From positions 20,194 through 84,193 of the forward strand of contig JBBDJB010000045.1 in assembly GCA_040880125.1 (NCBI GenBank): a stretch of 64,000 bases of DNA, read 5' to 3'. Below are positions 46,701-54,480 of this stretch, one piece after another. A program made the position numbers and the translations under genes. The stretch comes from JBBDJB01 sp040880125. Its GTDB lineage: Bacteria > Planctomycetota > Planctomycetia > Pirellulales > JBBDJB01. How positions within the stretch are numbered: position 1 is the first letter of the stretch; every line of letters starts with the position of its first letter. Under the pieces are notes generated by a model. That model did not search any database, was not told where the DNA came from, and saw only the letters and a program-made list of their open reading frames with translations.

Positions 46701-47221
46701 GTGAATCGAATGTCACTGCTGGCAGTGCACCCTCGCGCGTCCAGCAGATACTCGCGGCGCTGGAGACCAGTCTGAGCGACTTCGGTCTGGATGCGACTCG
46801 GGCGGACCGGCGACTGGCCAGCTTTCTCGACGTTCAGAACACGTACCTGCTCACCTTTCAGAGTCTCGGGGCACTCGGGCTGCTGTTGGGGACATTGGGC
46901 CTGGCGACGGTGCAGCTTCGCAATGTGCTGGAGCGCAGGAGCGAACTGGCCCTGCTGCGCGCCACCGGCTTTCCGCATCGGCGGCTGGCCTGGCTGGTGA
47001 TGCTGGAGAACGCGGTGCTGCTGCTGGGTGGATTGGGAGCCGGTGTTCTGGCCGCCCTTGTTGCGGTGTTGCCCCACTTGTTGATGGGCGGAGCCTCGGT
47101 GCCCTGGGTTGCCCTGGCGGCGATGCTTGGCATCGTGCTGGTCGTGGGGTTGGCCGCCGGGATGCTGGTGGTGCGTGCGGTGTTGCACGCACCGCTGTTG
47201 GCCGCATTGCGGGCGGAATAG
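43730..47221 (+). CDS. Large ABC exporter permease with FtsX domains
   Basis: 1163-aa permease of the MacB/FtsX type, starting at GTG 43730. One N-terminal membrane helix (about 20-42) is followed by a large periplasmic region of about 480 residues. A first FtsX block follows (NLFLGFSFFIIAAAVMLVALLFRLG, then MAASGMTRRRVGLALGCEAAVVTLIGS). After a further helical segment and a second periplasmic domain comes a C-terminal FtsX block (FQSLGALGLLLGTLGLATV, LRATGFPHRRLAWLVMLENAVLLLGG). This two-block layout resembles long fused permeases of lipid or lipoprotein exporters (AcrB-unrelated, YbbP/LolCE-like). A low-complexity Ala/Ser linker is near residues 980-1000. Cargo unknown. Confidence 0.88.
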   Translation: MSLLRLIVAGLRYHWRVHVAVGLGVVVATAVLTGALLVGDSVRGSLRELTYQRLGRIDEVLLTERFFRQRLASELASQARFEEHFAQAVPAILLQGSVETHPEKTALAGQVTLLGVQPSFWRLGPGRPSAELEGDVVVLNEPLAADLGVQVGDQVMVRIPLGSQIPADSPLGKKAGRIRGLTLRVVDVLPADGIGRFSLRPNQRRPLNAYIPLRTLQQAVDQADRVNAILVAGGSVQTAPSPQASRALSEALQPTWDDYGLSAERIAVGDNANPVSQYISITSDRMLLPDAVVEAARRKFGDQVQPAITYLANTLSADGTTIPYSTITGIHSTPMLGPLLTADGEPIVPADDEIVLNDWAASDLGVQPGDTVTLTYYRPESTHGQPEEAPPISLRLAAVVPLKRADGTVTMAADPHLTPELEGVTDQETIDQWDLPFELVEEIRPQDEDYWEEYRTTPKAFVSLARGRAMWGSRFGHTTSLRIPVQNGQAAAQVVERLELEPAELGFHFMPVKRDGIEAAAGTTDFNNLFLGFSFFIIAAAVMLVALLFRLGVEQRAAEVGIMAASGMTRRRVGLALGCEAAVVTLIGSCVGIVVGVAYAALMLYGLRTWWLPAIGTPFISLHVTWTSLLVGYAVGTVISLLVIAWSLRQLRRLPVRSLLAGQTQVTLRAAGGGGKRSFQIAIGLLVLAIAAGLAASQLGGMAQAGAFFGSGAAVLIALLLLVWSRMHGGGATRGDVAARFALRGLAIRNAARHPSRSTLTIGLVASASFLIIAMSAFRLTTTEQGTGGFEIVAQSSQPVFHNLDTDEGRFELGVLPENDALLASATTYSLRLHEGDDASCLNLYKPQQPQVLGLPQRFIERGGFAWTDTAATTERQRENPWLLLSETLEDGAVPVVLDANTATYSLHLPRGVGDTLSVPDDRGEPVRLRVVGLLENSILQGSLLVSEANFLEHFPATSGYRYFLVDVDQPESPASTAADAAGDQASAAASESNVTAGSAPSRVQQILAALETSLSDFGLDATRADRRLASFLDVQNTYLLTFQSLGALGLLLGTLGLATVQLRNVLERRSELALLRATGFPHRRLAWLVMLENAVLLLGGLGAGVLAALVAVLPHLLMGGASVPWVALAAMLGIVLVVGLAAGMLVVRAVLHAPLLAALRAE

Positions 47222-47302
47222 GCCAACCGGGACCGCGCTTTGACGGGCGGCATACCGGTTTTAAGCTGCCTCAACAAAGTCGCGCGAAGCTGCTACACTG
47301 TG

Positions 47303-47347
47303 CCCGTTAACGTACCGCCCGTTAACGTACCGCCCTTTAACGTGCCG
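47303..47347. repeat. Three 15-bp tandem repeats
   Basis: Units CCCGTTAACGTACCG, CCCGTTAACGTACCG and CCCTTTAACGTGCCG run head to tail, the first two identical, each centred on a GTTAAC-like palindrome. They lie about 70 bases upstream of the DMT-like gene, where a regulator could bind, but this is unproven. Confidence 0.7.
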
Positions 47348-47418
47348 CCTTTGCCGCACCGACATTTACCGGGCCGCCTTGCCACACCCACCACGCTGCA
47401 CCCCCGGGGGAGCTTTGA

Positions 47419-48444
47419 ATGTCAGGCATGATCGCCGTCGTGATTTCGATCGCCGTGACCGTAGTCTGCTGGGGAGTCTACGGGCCGGTATTGCACCGCG
47501 GTCAGGCTGCGATGCTTCATTCGAGCTTGCGGCCCTTCATCTGCGTCGGGCTGGCCTACTTCCTCATCGGCGTACTGGCGCCCGGCGGGTACCTTTGGTC
47601 GCAGGGCGAGCGGGGCCGCTGGTCGATGATGGGAACCATCTGGAGCCTCGCCGCCGGCGCCGCCGGAGCGCTGGGGGCCCTGGGGATCATCATGGCCTTC
47701 TTTTTCAACGGACGGCCGGTATTCGTCATGCCGCTGGTCTTCGGCGGCGCGCCGGTGATCAACTCGCTACTGACGATGTATTGGACGAAATCGTTCCGCA
47801 GGGCGAGTCCTATCTTCGTCGCCGGATTGATCCTGGTGATTACCGGCGCGGTCACGGTCTTGGTCAGCAAACCCCGACCGCCGGCGACACAAGCCACGGT
47901 GGACACAACGCAGTGGCCGATGGTGCTGCTCTCAATCGCCGTGGCAATTTTGTGCTGGGGAGCCTATGGCCCGGTGCTGCACAAGGGCCAGATGAAGATG
48001 GAGGGCAGCCGGCTGCGGCCGCTGATCTGCGTAGGGCTGGCGTACTTCGTCATCGCGGTGGTGATCCCCGGCTTGATGCTGCTGGCCGGTATCGAAGCCA
48101 CCCAGGGTGAGGAGACGCTACGCTTCACCACTACCGGCGCGTTGTGGAGTCTGGCCGCGGGTGGCGCAGGGGCAATTGGTGCACTGGGCATCATTATGGC
48201 CTTCAACTCCGGAGGCAAACCGATTTACGTGATGCCACTGGTCTTCGGCGGAGCGCCGGTCGTCAATACGATGATCACGGTCGTAGGCAGCGGGCTGCTG
48301 GGCGAGGTGAGCCCCATCTTTTACGCCGGGCTGATTGTCACCATTGTCGGTGCCGTCACCGTGCTGATCTTCGCCCCGCGCAGCCACGCCACACCGCCGT
48401 CACAAAAGCCCGAGCAACAGGCCGTGCCAAAAAGCGCGACTTGA
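47419..48444 (+). CDS. Internally duplicated DMT-like membrane protein
   Basis: 341-aa membrane protein made of two copies of one roughly 150-aa unit. The first half (ISIAVTVVCWGVYGPVLHRGQ, LRPFICVGLAYFLIGVL, GALGIIMAFFFNGRPVFVMPL) is repeated in the second half (LSIAVAILCWGAYGPVLHKGQ, LRPLICVGLAYFVIAVV, GALGIIMAFNSGGKPIYVMPL). Both halves end with a FxAGLIxxIxGAVTVL helix. Each unit has about four to five membrane segments, like drug/metabolite-type transporters. The link between halves is a polar segment KPRPPATQATVD. ATG 47419 is preceded by GGGGGAG. Substrate unknown. Confidence 0.8.
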   Translation: MSGMIAVVISIAVTVVCWGVYGPVLHRGQAAMLHSSLRPFICVGLAYFLIGVLAPGGYLWSQGERGRWSMMGTIWSLAAGAAGALGALGIIMAFFFNGRPVFVMPLVFGGAPVINSLLTMYWTKSFRRASPIFVAGLILVITGAVTVLVSKPRPPATQATVDTTQWPMVLLSIAVAILCWGAYGPVLHKGQMKMEGSRLRPLICVGLAYFVIAVVIPGLMLLAGIEATQGEETLRFTTTGALWSLAAGGAGAIGALGIIMAFNSGGKPIYVMPLVFGGAPVVNTMITVVGSGLLGEVSPIFYAGLIVTIVGAVTVLIFAPRSHATPPSQKPEQQAVPKSAT

Positions 48445-48471
48445 GCCACGCACGGTGGCTACTATGCTGCC

Positions 48472-48493
48472 GCACAGACAGGAATGTCTGTGC
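48472..48493. repeat. Dispersed palindrome copy
   Basis: Perfect 9-bp arms GCACAGACA and TGTCTGTGC around GGAA, the same family as 10387-10412. It lies between the convergent ends of the DMT-like gene and queE, so it could also act as a bidirectional stem-loop. Confidence 0.7.
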
Positions 48494-48516
48494 CACCACG
48501 GATCTTTGGACGGCCG

Positions 48517-49203
48517 CTACGTCCCCCGCACCATTCCGAACCACTCGATCTGCCGGCGCGGGCAAAGCTGCAACCCCTGCTGACGGCAGTACGCCGCCAG
48601 CCAGGCCTCCCGCTGGCGCAACTGCTCCACGCTCGTACCTTGGGGCATCAATAGCACCCGGCCGCGGTCAATCTCGGGAAAGTCCGCTAAGTATTCTTCG
48701 ATCTCTTCCAGGTCCGCGGGCTGATCGACCACGAACTTGATCTGGTAGTCGTACTGATCGATCAACCGACTGATCACGTCGGGCACGTGCCTCGCCCGTT
48801 CATGGCGACGGCTCCAGCGGCCGGCTGCCTCAAAGCTGGGCGTTGAGCCGGCCAGCTTCGGGCTGATCGACATCAAGTCGCACGGCAACGGCAGGTACAG
48901 CGTGCCGGCCGTTTCGATCGTGATATGCCGGCCATCCCGGGCAAGTTCCTCGCACAGCGGGATGGCCTCGGCGAATAGCATCGGCTCTCCGCCGGTGAGC
49001 ACCACGTGCCGCACGTCCCACTCCTGAACCTGTGCCACGATCTCATTGACCGCCATGTCGCACCCCTCGGGCGACCACGACGCGAACGGCGTGTCGCAAA
49101 ACCAGCACCGCAGGTTGCAGCCACTGGCGCGGACGAACACGCTCGGCGTGCCGCACAGCCGGCCTTCTCCCTGGATCGAGACGTAGACTTCGGCGATCTT
49201 CAT
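48517..49203 (-). CDS. queE: 7-carboxy-7-deazaguanine synthase
   Basis: Radical-SAM enzyme that converts 6-carboxytetrahydropterin to 7-carboxy-7-deazaguanine in queuosine-precursor synthesis. It is 228 aa from ATG 49203. The signature is the QueE variant CNLRCWFC within ASGCNLRCWFCDTPFASW, i.e. the usual radical-SAM CX3CX2C, and the family start MKIAEVYVSIQGEG is present. VVLTGGEPMLF binds SAM. The reading frame is open upstream to 49317, but conservation begins at 49203. It lies 111 bases after queC and forms a leftward queC-queE pair. Confidence 0.95.
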   Translation of the reverse strand: MKIAEVYVSIQGEGRLCGTPSVFVRASGCNLRCWFCDTPFASWSPEGCDMAVNEIVAQVQEWDVRHVVLTGGEPMLFAEAIPLCEELARDGRHITIETAGTLYLPLPCDLMSISPKLAGSTPSFEAAGRWSRRHERARHVPDVISRLIDQYDYQIKFVVDQPADLEEIEEYLADFPEIDRGRVLLMPQGTSVEQLRQREAWLAAYCRQQGLQLCPRRQIEWFGMVRGT

Positions 49204-49313
49204 TTGCGGTGATATGGCAATCGTGGGTTGAAAAGTGGGCCAGGCAACTCGCGGCGATCGCCGTCTGGGCAGACGTTCCGTCCAATGCTCGGAGCCAGTC
49301 CCATTTTCAATAC

Positions 49314-50000
49314 TCACATATGATAATCAATCGGGTCGGTAATTCCGGCATCTTGAAAGCCCGTGCGGCGCAACTGGCAGGCGTCGCAGCGGCCGCAGGC
49401 TCGACCCTCCGGGTCGGGGTCGTAGCACGAGTGCGTCAGGCCGTAATCCACGCCGAGTTCCATTCCTCGGCGAATGATTTCCGCCTTGGTCAGGTCGATC
49501 AAGGGGGCATGGATGCGAAATCGCAGGCTGCCTTCCACGCCCGCCTTCGTCGCCAGATTGGCCAGCGATTCGAACGCGGCGACAAACTCCGGGCGACAGT
49601 CCGGGTAGCCGCTGTAGTCGACCGCGTTCACGCCGATGAAAAGGTCCGCGGCACCGGCCACCTCCGCGCACGCCAGCGCCAGCGACAGCAGCACGGTGTT
49701 CCGCGCCGGCACGTAGGTGAGCGGGATTCCTTCCGCCATGTGCGCGTCAGTGCGGTCCTTCGGCACGTCAATCTGGTCCGTAAGCGCGCTGCCGCCGAGT
49801 TGAGCCAGATTCACCGACAATTCCACGTGTCGGTCGATACTCAAGGACCGCGCAACGCGCCGCGCGGATTCCAACTCGAAGCGGTGCCGCTGGCCGTAGT
49901 CGACCGTGAGCGCGACGAGCGTAAAACCGTGTGATCTCGCGATCGCGGCGGCGGTCGCCGAGTCGAGCCCGCCGGAGAGTAGCACGACTGCTGTTTTCAT
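49314..50000 (-). CDS. queC: 7-cyano-7-deazaguanine synthase
   Basis: ATP-dependent enzyme that converts 7-carboxy-7-deazaguanine to preQ0. It is 228 aa from ATG 50000. The P-loop is SGGLDSAT (residues 9-16). Conserved segments are ALTVDYGQRH and IPLTYVPARNTVLLSLAL, then GVNAVDYSGYPDCRPEF. The zinc site is formed by Cys192, Cys202, Cys205 and Cys208 (ACGRCDAC). The start is 88 bases from the divergent queF start, so a shared control region is likely. The product is the substrate of QueF encoded on the other strand. Confidence 0.95.
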   Translation of the reverse strand: MKTAVVLLSGGLDSATAAAIARSHGFTLVALTVDYGQRHRFELESARRVARSLSIDRHVELSVNLAQLGGSALTDQIDVPKDRTDAHMAEGIPLTYVPARNTVLLSLALACAEVAGAADLFIGVNAVDYSGYPDCRPEFVAAFESLANLATKAGVEGSLRFRIHAPLIDLTKAEIIRRGMELGVDYGLTHSCYDPDPEGRACGRCDACQLRRTGFQDAGITDPIDYHM

Positions 50001-50088
50001 GAAGGCCCTGCTTGCCCGGTCGTCAGTTGGCACTTTCCACCTTCGCTCCATCATGCCACAATGGACGGAGGTGCAAAAGGAGCTAGAA

Positions 50089-50445
50089 ATGACTGACTTT
50101 CGCGGGGAATTGGAGGTTTTTGAAAACCAGTTTCCTGGGCGGGACTACACAATCGAAATCGTCTGCCCGGAGTTTACCTCGGTCTGCCCGAAGACGGGCC
50201 AGCCGGACTTCGGCACGCTCACCATTACCTACACGCCTGAGCGAACGTGCGTGGAATTGAAGAGCCTGAAGCTGTACTTGCAGAAGTTCCGCGACCAAGG
50301 CATCTTCTATGAGCACGTCACCAATGCCATCCTGGACGACCTGGTCGCGGCCGTGCAACCCAAGCGGATGACGCTGGTCGGCTCATTCCGCCCCCGCGGC
50401 GGCATCGCCACGACGGTAACCGCGTCCCACGAAGCCCGGCGGTAG
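50089..50445 (+). CDS. queF: NADPH-dependent 7-cyano-7-deazaguanine reductase
   Basis: Reduces preQ0 to preQ1, the base inserted into tRNA on the way to queuosine. The length (118 aa) and single T-fold domain mark the short, type I (YkvM-like) form. The catalytic Cys33 and Asp40 lie in the motif SVCPKTGQPDFG; Glu56 is in CVELKSLKLYL. The helix RDQGIFYEHVTNAILDDL follows. I chose ATG 50089 because AAGGAG lies about eight bases upstream; the frame is open further upstream to 49906, and ATG 50053 is an alternative. It is divergent from queC/queE. Confidence 0.94.
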   Translation: MTDFRGELEVFENQFPGRDYTIEIVCPEFTSVCPKTGQPDFGTLTITYTPERTCVELKSLKLYLQKFRDQGIFYEHVTNAILDDLVAAVQPKRMTLVGSFRPRGGIATTVTASHEARR

Positions 50446-50552
50446 GCTGTGCGACCGGTGCGGCTGTGCGAAAGGCGACTCGCCAGACATTCCAGCGGAG
50501 GAACGAAAGATGCACGCTTTCAATCGACGCGGCCACTGGTTGGCGCTCGCAG

Positions 50553-50756
50553 ACGTGGAAGAACATTCGCGTGCTTCAAGACAATCCGCACGGCTGGTAC
50601 TGCTACACCGCCATGACGTTTGTCGACGATCTCGTGCTGCTGGCCTACTGTGCTGGCGACCGTCGCGAAAACAATGGTCTGGCGATGACGCGGGTGACGC
50701 AAATTCCAGTCGAATGGTTATATAGGGACACCGATCGTCTGGATCGCTCCGAATGA
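50553..50756 (+). pseudogene. C-terminal remnant of a sialidase-family (BNR) protein
   Basis: The translation from about 50553 (NIRVLQDNPHGWYCYTAM, then TFVDDLVLLAYCAGDRREN and NGLAMTRVTQIPVEWLYR) matches the end of exo-alpha-sialidase-like five-bladed proteins as found in planctomycetes. Nothing upstream in this frame continues the fold, and the reading frame starts only about 30 codons before, with unrelated sequence. I read it as a decayed gene end. The rest of the gap (50446-50923) shows no other content. Confidence 0.55.
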
Positions 50757-50923
50757 AGGTCGCTACCTTCGCTTGTCTGTTCTTGCATGGGGCCTTGGTT
50801 GGTTGGGCGTGTCCTGCGGCCTTTCCCGGGCGATTCACCTCGACTCCCCTCTGAAGGCTCGATAGAATCGACCATCAAGGGCGGAAACTGGGTAATTCAT
50901 GCTGACTTTGCGGAGCTACGGCG

Positions 50924-52243
50924 GTGGCTGAAAAGCGTCGCGTTGTCATTACCGGGATGGGGCTGATCAGCCCGCTGGGGAGCACCAAGGAAGCGCTGTG
51001 GGAGGCGCTCGCCTCGGGGCGTAGCGGCATCGATCGACTGCAAAGCGTGCCGGCGAACGCGCTTCCGACGAACGTGGCGGGCGAGGCGATCGCCTTCACC
51101 GGAAAAATCGACGACTTCGGGCCGCTCGACAAGGACCGTAAGAAGCTCATCCGCAAGGGACTGAAAGTCATGTGCCGCGAGACGCTGATGGGCGTCGCTT
51201 CGGCACAATTGGCCATGGCCGACGCCGGGCTAGTCGAGAGCGGGCTCGATCCGGAACGGTCAGGCGTGGTTTTCGGGTCTGACTATATGATGACCCTGCC
51301 GGAGGAATTCTCCTCCAGCATCCGTAAGTGCTCCGACGGTGGGCGGTTCGAATTCAGCCGCTGGGGCACCGACGGGTTGGAGCAGATGCAGCCGCTGTGG
51401 TTACTGAAGTATCTGCCCAACATGCCGGCCAGCCACATCGCGATCTTCAACGATTTGCGCGGGCCGAATAACTCGATCACCCATCGCGAAGCGGCGGCCA
51501 ACCTGGCCATGGGCGAGGCCTACCGCACGATCCTCCGCGACCATGCTGATGCGATGCTGGTGGGGGCCACGGGCACGCGGGTGCATCCGATGAAGGCGGT
51601 GCACGCCGCCCAAACCGAGCAATTGGCCGAAGGCAATGGCGATCCGACCAAGGCCTGCCGCCCATTCGATCTGCGGCGGCGGGGTATGGTGCTGGGCGAA
51701 GGCGCCGGCTCGGTCCTGCTCGAAGAGCTCGGTGCCGCCCGGGCGAGAGGAGCGACCATCTACGCCGAACTCGTCGGCGCCGCCTCCAGCACAGTGCTCG
51801 ATCGACAGGGAATCGCGCAATGCGATCAGGCTATCGCCAACGCCATGCGGCTGACGCTCCGCGACGCCGGCATGACGCCCGAGGAGGTAGGCCACATCAA
51901 CGCCCACGGACTGGGCTCGAAATCGCGCGACATCCAGGAAGCCCTGGCGATTGGCGCCGTCTTTGAGGATCGTGCGACGCGGGTGCCGCTGGTGGCGGCG
52001 AAGAGCTACTTCGGCAACCTGGGCGCCGGTAGCGGCATGGTCGAGTTGATAAGCAGTCTGATGGCTCTCGCCCACGGGCGGCTCTTTCGCGTGCTCAACT
52101 TTGAGACGCCCGACCCGGAGTGCCCCGTCGCCGCCGTAACGGCCGACGATGTGTCGCCGGGGGAGAGCTTTTTAAGCGTGAACACCACGCCTCAAGGTCA
52201 GGCGGCCGCGGTGCTGATCCGCGCGTTTGGCGAGGACCGCTAA
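50924..52243 (+). CDS. Ketosynthase-fold protein lacking the catalytic Cys (KAS-like, Glu variant)
   Basis: 439-aa member of the thiolase-fold beta-ketoacyl-ACP synthase family. The fold is clear (VVITGMGLISPLGSTKEALWEAL, CRPFDLRRRGMVLGEGAGSVLLEEL, HINAHGLGSKSRD, LVAAKSYFGNLGAGSG). The active site differs. The nucleophile position in the SIxTAC-type loop reads SITHREAA with Glu189. The first His is kept (His328 in NAHGLG). The second His of KSxxGH is Asn365 (KSYFGN). The conserved Lys360 remains. Condensation by the usual mechanism is therefore not expected. Known relatives with Gln at this spot act as chain-length factors or decarboxylases; a similar role is inference. GTG start. No ACP or second ketosynthase gene is adjacent. 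Confidence 0.82.
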   Translation: MAEKRRVVITGMGLISPLGSTKEALWEALASGRSGIDRLQSVPANALPTNVAGEAIAFTGKIDDFGPLDKDRKKLIRKGLKVMCRETLMGVASAQLAMADAGLVESGLDPERSGVVFGSDYMMTLPEEFSSSIRKCSDGGRFEFSRWGTDGLEQMQPLWLLKYLPNMPASHIAIFNDLRGPNNSITHREAAANLAMGEAYRTILRDHADAMLVGATGTRVHPMKAVHAAQTEQLAEGNGDPTKACRPFDLRRRGMVLGEGAGSVLLEELGAARARGATIYAELVGAASSTVLDRQGIAQCDQAIANAMRLTLRDAGMTPEEVGHINAHGLGSKSRDIQEALAIGAVFEDRATRVPLVAAKSYFGNLGAGSGMVELISSLMALAHGRLFRVLNFETPDPECPVAAVTADDVSPGESFLSVNTTPQGQAAAVLIRAFGEDR

Positions 52244-52784
52244 GCGGCGGCATTCGCCCTCCGATCTGGCCGCGGCCGCGCGATGCCGCACCACTGGGAC
52301 CGCAGTGCCATACGCCCGATCTGCTGAAGGGCTGTCGGCTGGGATGAAACGCCCCACTCCCCGTTCGCCACCGGCTTCCGTGCGTGCCTTGACATTGGTT
52401 CGAGCGACCGATATCCTTACTTGATTGCGGAAAACACTAAGTTGTGTTCCAGGAACGAGTTTGGAGCGGCCGCCTCGAACGGCGAGGCGGCAAGCGGGGA
52501 TGGTTCGCTCTCAATTCGGGGCGCAAATCTTAAGGGAGTACTGCTCCGCAGGGGCACGGTGCAAAGGTGCCCAGCGGGGTGGGTCCGAGCGGGCGTCAAG
52601 ACGATGCTTGCAGTGCGGTGGATTGCCGTCACGGCGGGATCGTCCGGGCTCGGCGGCGGGCGGGGCAACGCGTCGGGAGTGGTGGCCTTGCTGGCGGCGA
52701 GCAGGTCTGCGGCGGACCCGGCGGAAGTGGGACAACCTGGTAAGCCTCCCGGCAGGCGGAAATGTCGGGGAAAGTGAATCCTAT
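52244..52784. other. Long leader ahead of nusA, no rimP
   Basis: 541 bases between the ketosynthase-like gene and nusA. In many bacteria rimP occupies this place, but I can find no RimP-like translation in any frame. The sequence is GC-rich and contains short inverted repeats (GCCGCCTCG...CGAGGCGGC at 52469-52492). It could be a structured mRNA leader. No promoter is identified, though TTGACA-like TTGACATTGG occurs at 52390-52399. Confidence 0.45.
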
Positions 52785-54293
52785 ATGAACCCGAGCGAAG
52801 TGCTGCGGATCGTCGACGCGATTCATCGCGATAAGAACATCGACAAGGAGATCGTTTTCGAGGGCATCGAGGCTGCCTTGGTTTCGGCTGCTAAAAAACA
52901 CTACGGCGAGGAAAAAGACATCGTCGTCGAGATCGACCGCGAGGACGGTTCGATCACCGGCACCTGCGACGGCCAGTACCTCGACCCCGAGGAGACGGTC
53001 GGCCGCATCGGCGCGCAGACCGCCAAGCAGGTGATGATCCAGAAGATTCGCGAGGCCGAGCGCGACGCCCTGTACGACGAGTACGAGGAGCTGATCGGGC
53101 AGATGGTCTCCGGCGTAATTCAGCGATACGAGGGGGGCGCGGCCACCGTCGCGCTCTCGAACGTCGAGGCGATTCTGCCCCGCAGTGAGCAAATCCCCGG
53201 CGAGACGCATCACCCCAACGAGCGCGTGCGGGCCACTGTGTTCGAGGTTCGCAAGTCCGGCAGCCGCGTCAAGGTGATCCTCAGCCGAACCCGCAAGCAA
53301 CTCGTGCAGCGCCTGTTCGAGCAGGAGATCCCCGAGATTGCCGATGGTGTGATTGAGATTCGGGCCATCGCCCGGGAGCCGGGTTACCGGTCGAAGGTCG
53401 CCGTCAGCAGCAGCGATCATCGAGTCGACTCGGTCGGCGCGTGCGTCGGGGTGCGCGGCAATCGTATCAAGAATATCGTCGACGAGTTGGCCGGCGAGCG
53501 GATCGACATCGTACGCTACAGCGACGATCTGGAAGTGCTGATCCCCAATGCACTGCAGCCGGCGGAAGTTGAGCAGGTCATTCTGTGCAAGATGATGGGC
53601 CGGGCGATCGTGCTGGTCCGTGAAGATCAACTGTCGCTGGCCATCGGGCGGCGCGGACAAAACGTGCGGCTGGCGAGCAAACTTTCCGGCTGGGACATCG
53701 AGATCATGACCCAGGAGGAGTTGGCCGAGTCGATCGATCGGGCGGTGGCCGGCTTTGCGGAGTTGGACGGCGTCGAGTTCGAGCTGGCCGAGAAACTCGT
53801 GGAAGAGGGTTTTTTGACCTACGACGACCTGTCGGTGATCGAGCCGGACTCGCTGATGGAGATGGGCGGTCTGACCGAGGAACAAGTGAACCAGATCGTC
53901 GAGCAAGCCGAGGAGCGGGCGATGCAGGCGGAGGCCGAAGCGGCCGAGCAGCGGCGCCGCCAGCGGGAGCAAGACCGAGTCGACGCGGCTAAGGCCGCCG
54001 CCGAGCAGGCCGCCCTCGCGGCCGCCGAGCAGGAGGATGGCGCGCCGGCGGAAACCGAAGGCCAAGTCGCCGAAACGGAAGGCACTGAAACAGAAGGCTC
54101 GGAAACTGCGGCTCCAGAGACAGAGACCTCCGAGCAGGTTTTGGACGCAGAAGCATCGCCAGAAGAAACGGGCGAAACGGCGGCACCGGCCGACGGAGAA
54201 GAAAGCAGCCAGGCGGCTGATACGGATCAACAGTCGGCCGCCGAATTGGAGACGAGTGAATCCGACCAGAGCGGCTCGGGACGGCCGAGCTGA
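52785..54293 (+). CDS. nusA: Transcription termination/antitermination factor NusA
   Basis: RNA-polymerase-binding factor of 502 aa. The order is an N-terminal polymerase-binding domain (EVLRIVDAIHRDKNIDKEIVFEGIEAAL), an S1 domain (GQMVSGVIQRYEGGAATVAL), KH1 and KH2 (VGACVGVRGNRIKNIVDEL; LSLAIGRRGQNVRLASKLSGW), then one helix-hairpin-like segment (LVEEGFLTYDDLSVIEP). A roughly 110-residue low-complexity tail of Ala, Glu, Gln and Thr follows. The tail is unlike E. coli NusA acidic repeats and looks disordered. I chose ATG 52785 because the conserved domain starts there; the upstream frame extension is not NusA-like. First gene of the nusA-infB-rbfA operon. Confidence 0.95.
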   Translation: MNPSEVLRIVDAIHRDKNIDKEIVFEGIEAALVSAAKKHYGEEKDIVVEIDREDGSITGTCDGQYLDPEETVGRIGAQTAKQVMIQKIREAERDALYDEYEELIGQMVSGVIQRYEGGAATVALSNVEAILPRSEQIPGETHHPNERVRATVFEVRKSGSRVKVILSRTRKQLVQRLFEQEIPEIADGVIEIRAIAREPGYRSKVAVSSSDHRVDSVGACVGVRGNRIKNIVDELAGERIDIVRYSDDLEVLIPNALQPAEVEQVILCKMMGRAIVLVREDQLSLAIGRRGQNVRLASKLSGWDIEIMTQEELAESIDRAVAGFAELDGVEFELAEKLVEEGFLTYDDLSVIEPDSLMEMGGLTEEQVNQIVEQAEERAMQAEAEAAEQRRRQREQDRVDAAKAAAEQAALAAAEQEDGAPAETEGQVAETEGTETEGSETAAPETETSEQVLDAEASPEETGETAAPADGEESSQAADTDQQSAAELETSESDQSGSGRPS

Positions 54294-54480
54294 TGTGTCC
54301 CACGGTGCCAGGTGTCGGCGTTGCCAATGGTTCGTGCCCTCGACGGCGCGGACGAAGGAAGCTGCCCTGCACACGGCCACGAGATGGAGAATTCGGATAT
54401 GAATTTGTAAGCTACCGAGTTCACCGCGGCGCAGCCTCGTCAGTGCTTCGCGCGGCGATACGCAGGAGGGAGAGTCTAAC

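Noticed and set aside
47303..47347. CRISPR array
   Set aside because: Three contiguous 15-bp units without spacers are a tandem repeat; no cas gene is present in the window.
50466..50756. Intact small gene of 96 codons
   Set aside because: Only the last two thirds resemble a protein family, and that part corresponds to the C-terminal end of a much larger protein; no ribosome-binding site supports the start.
52629..54380. Minus-strand reading frame opposite nusA
   Set aside because: nusA is unmistakable on the plus strand; the antisense product has no family features.
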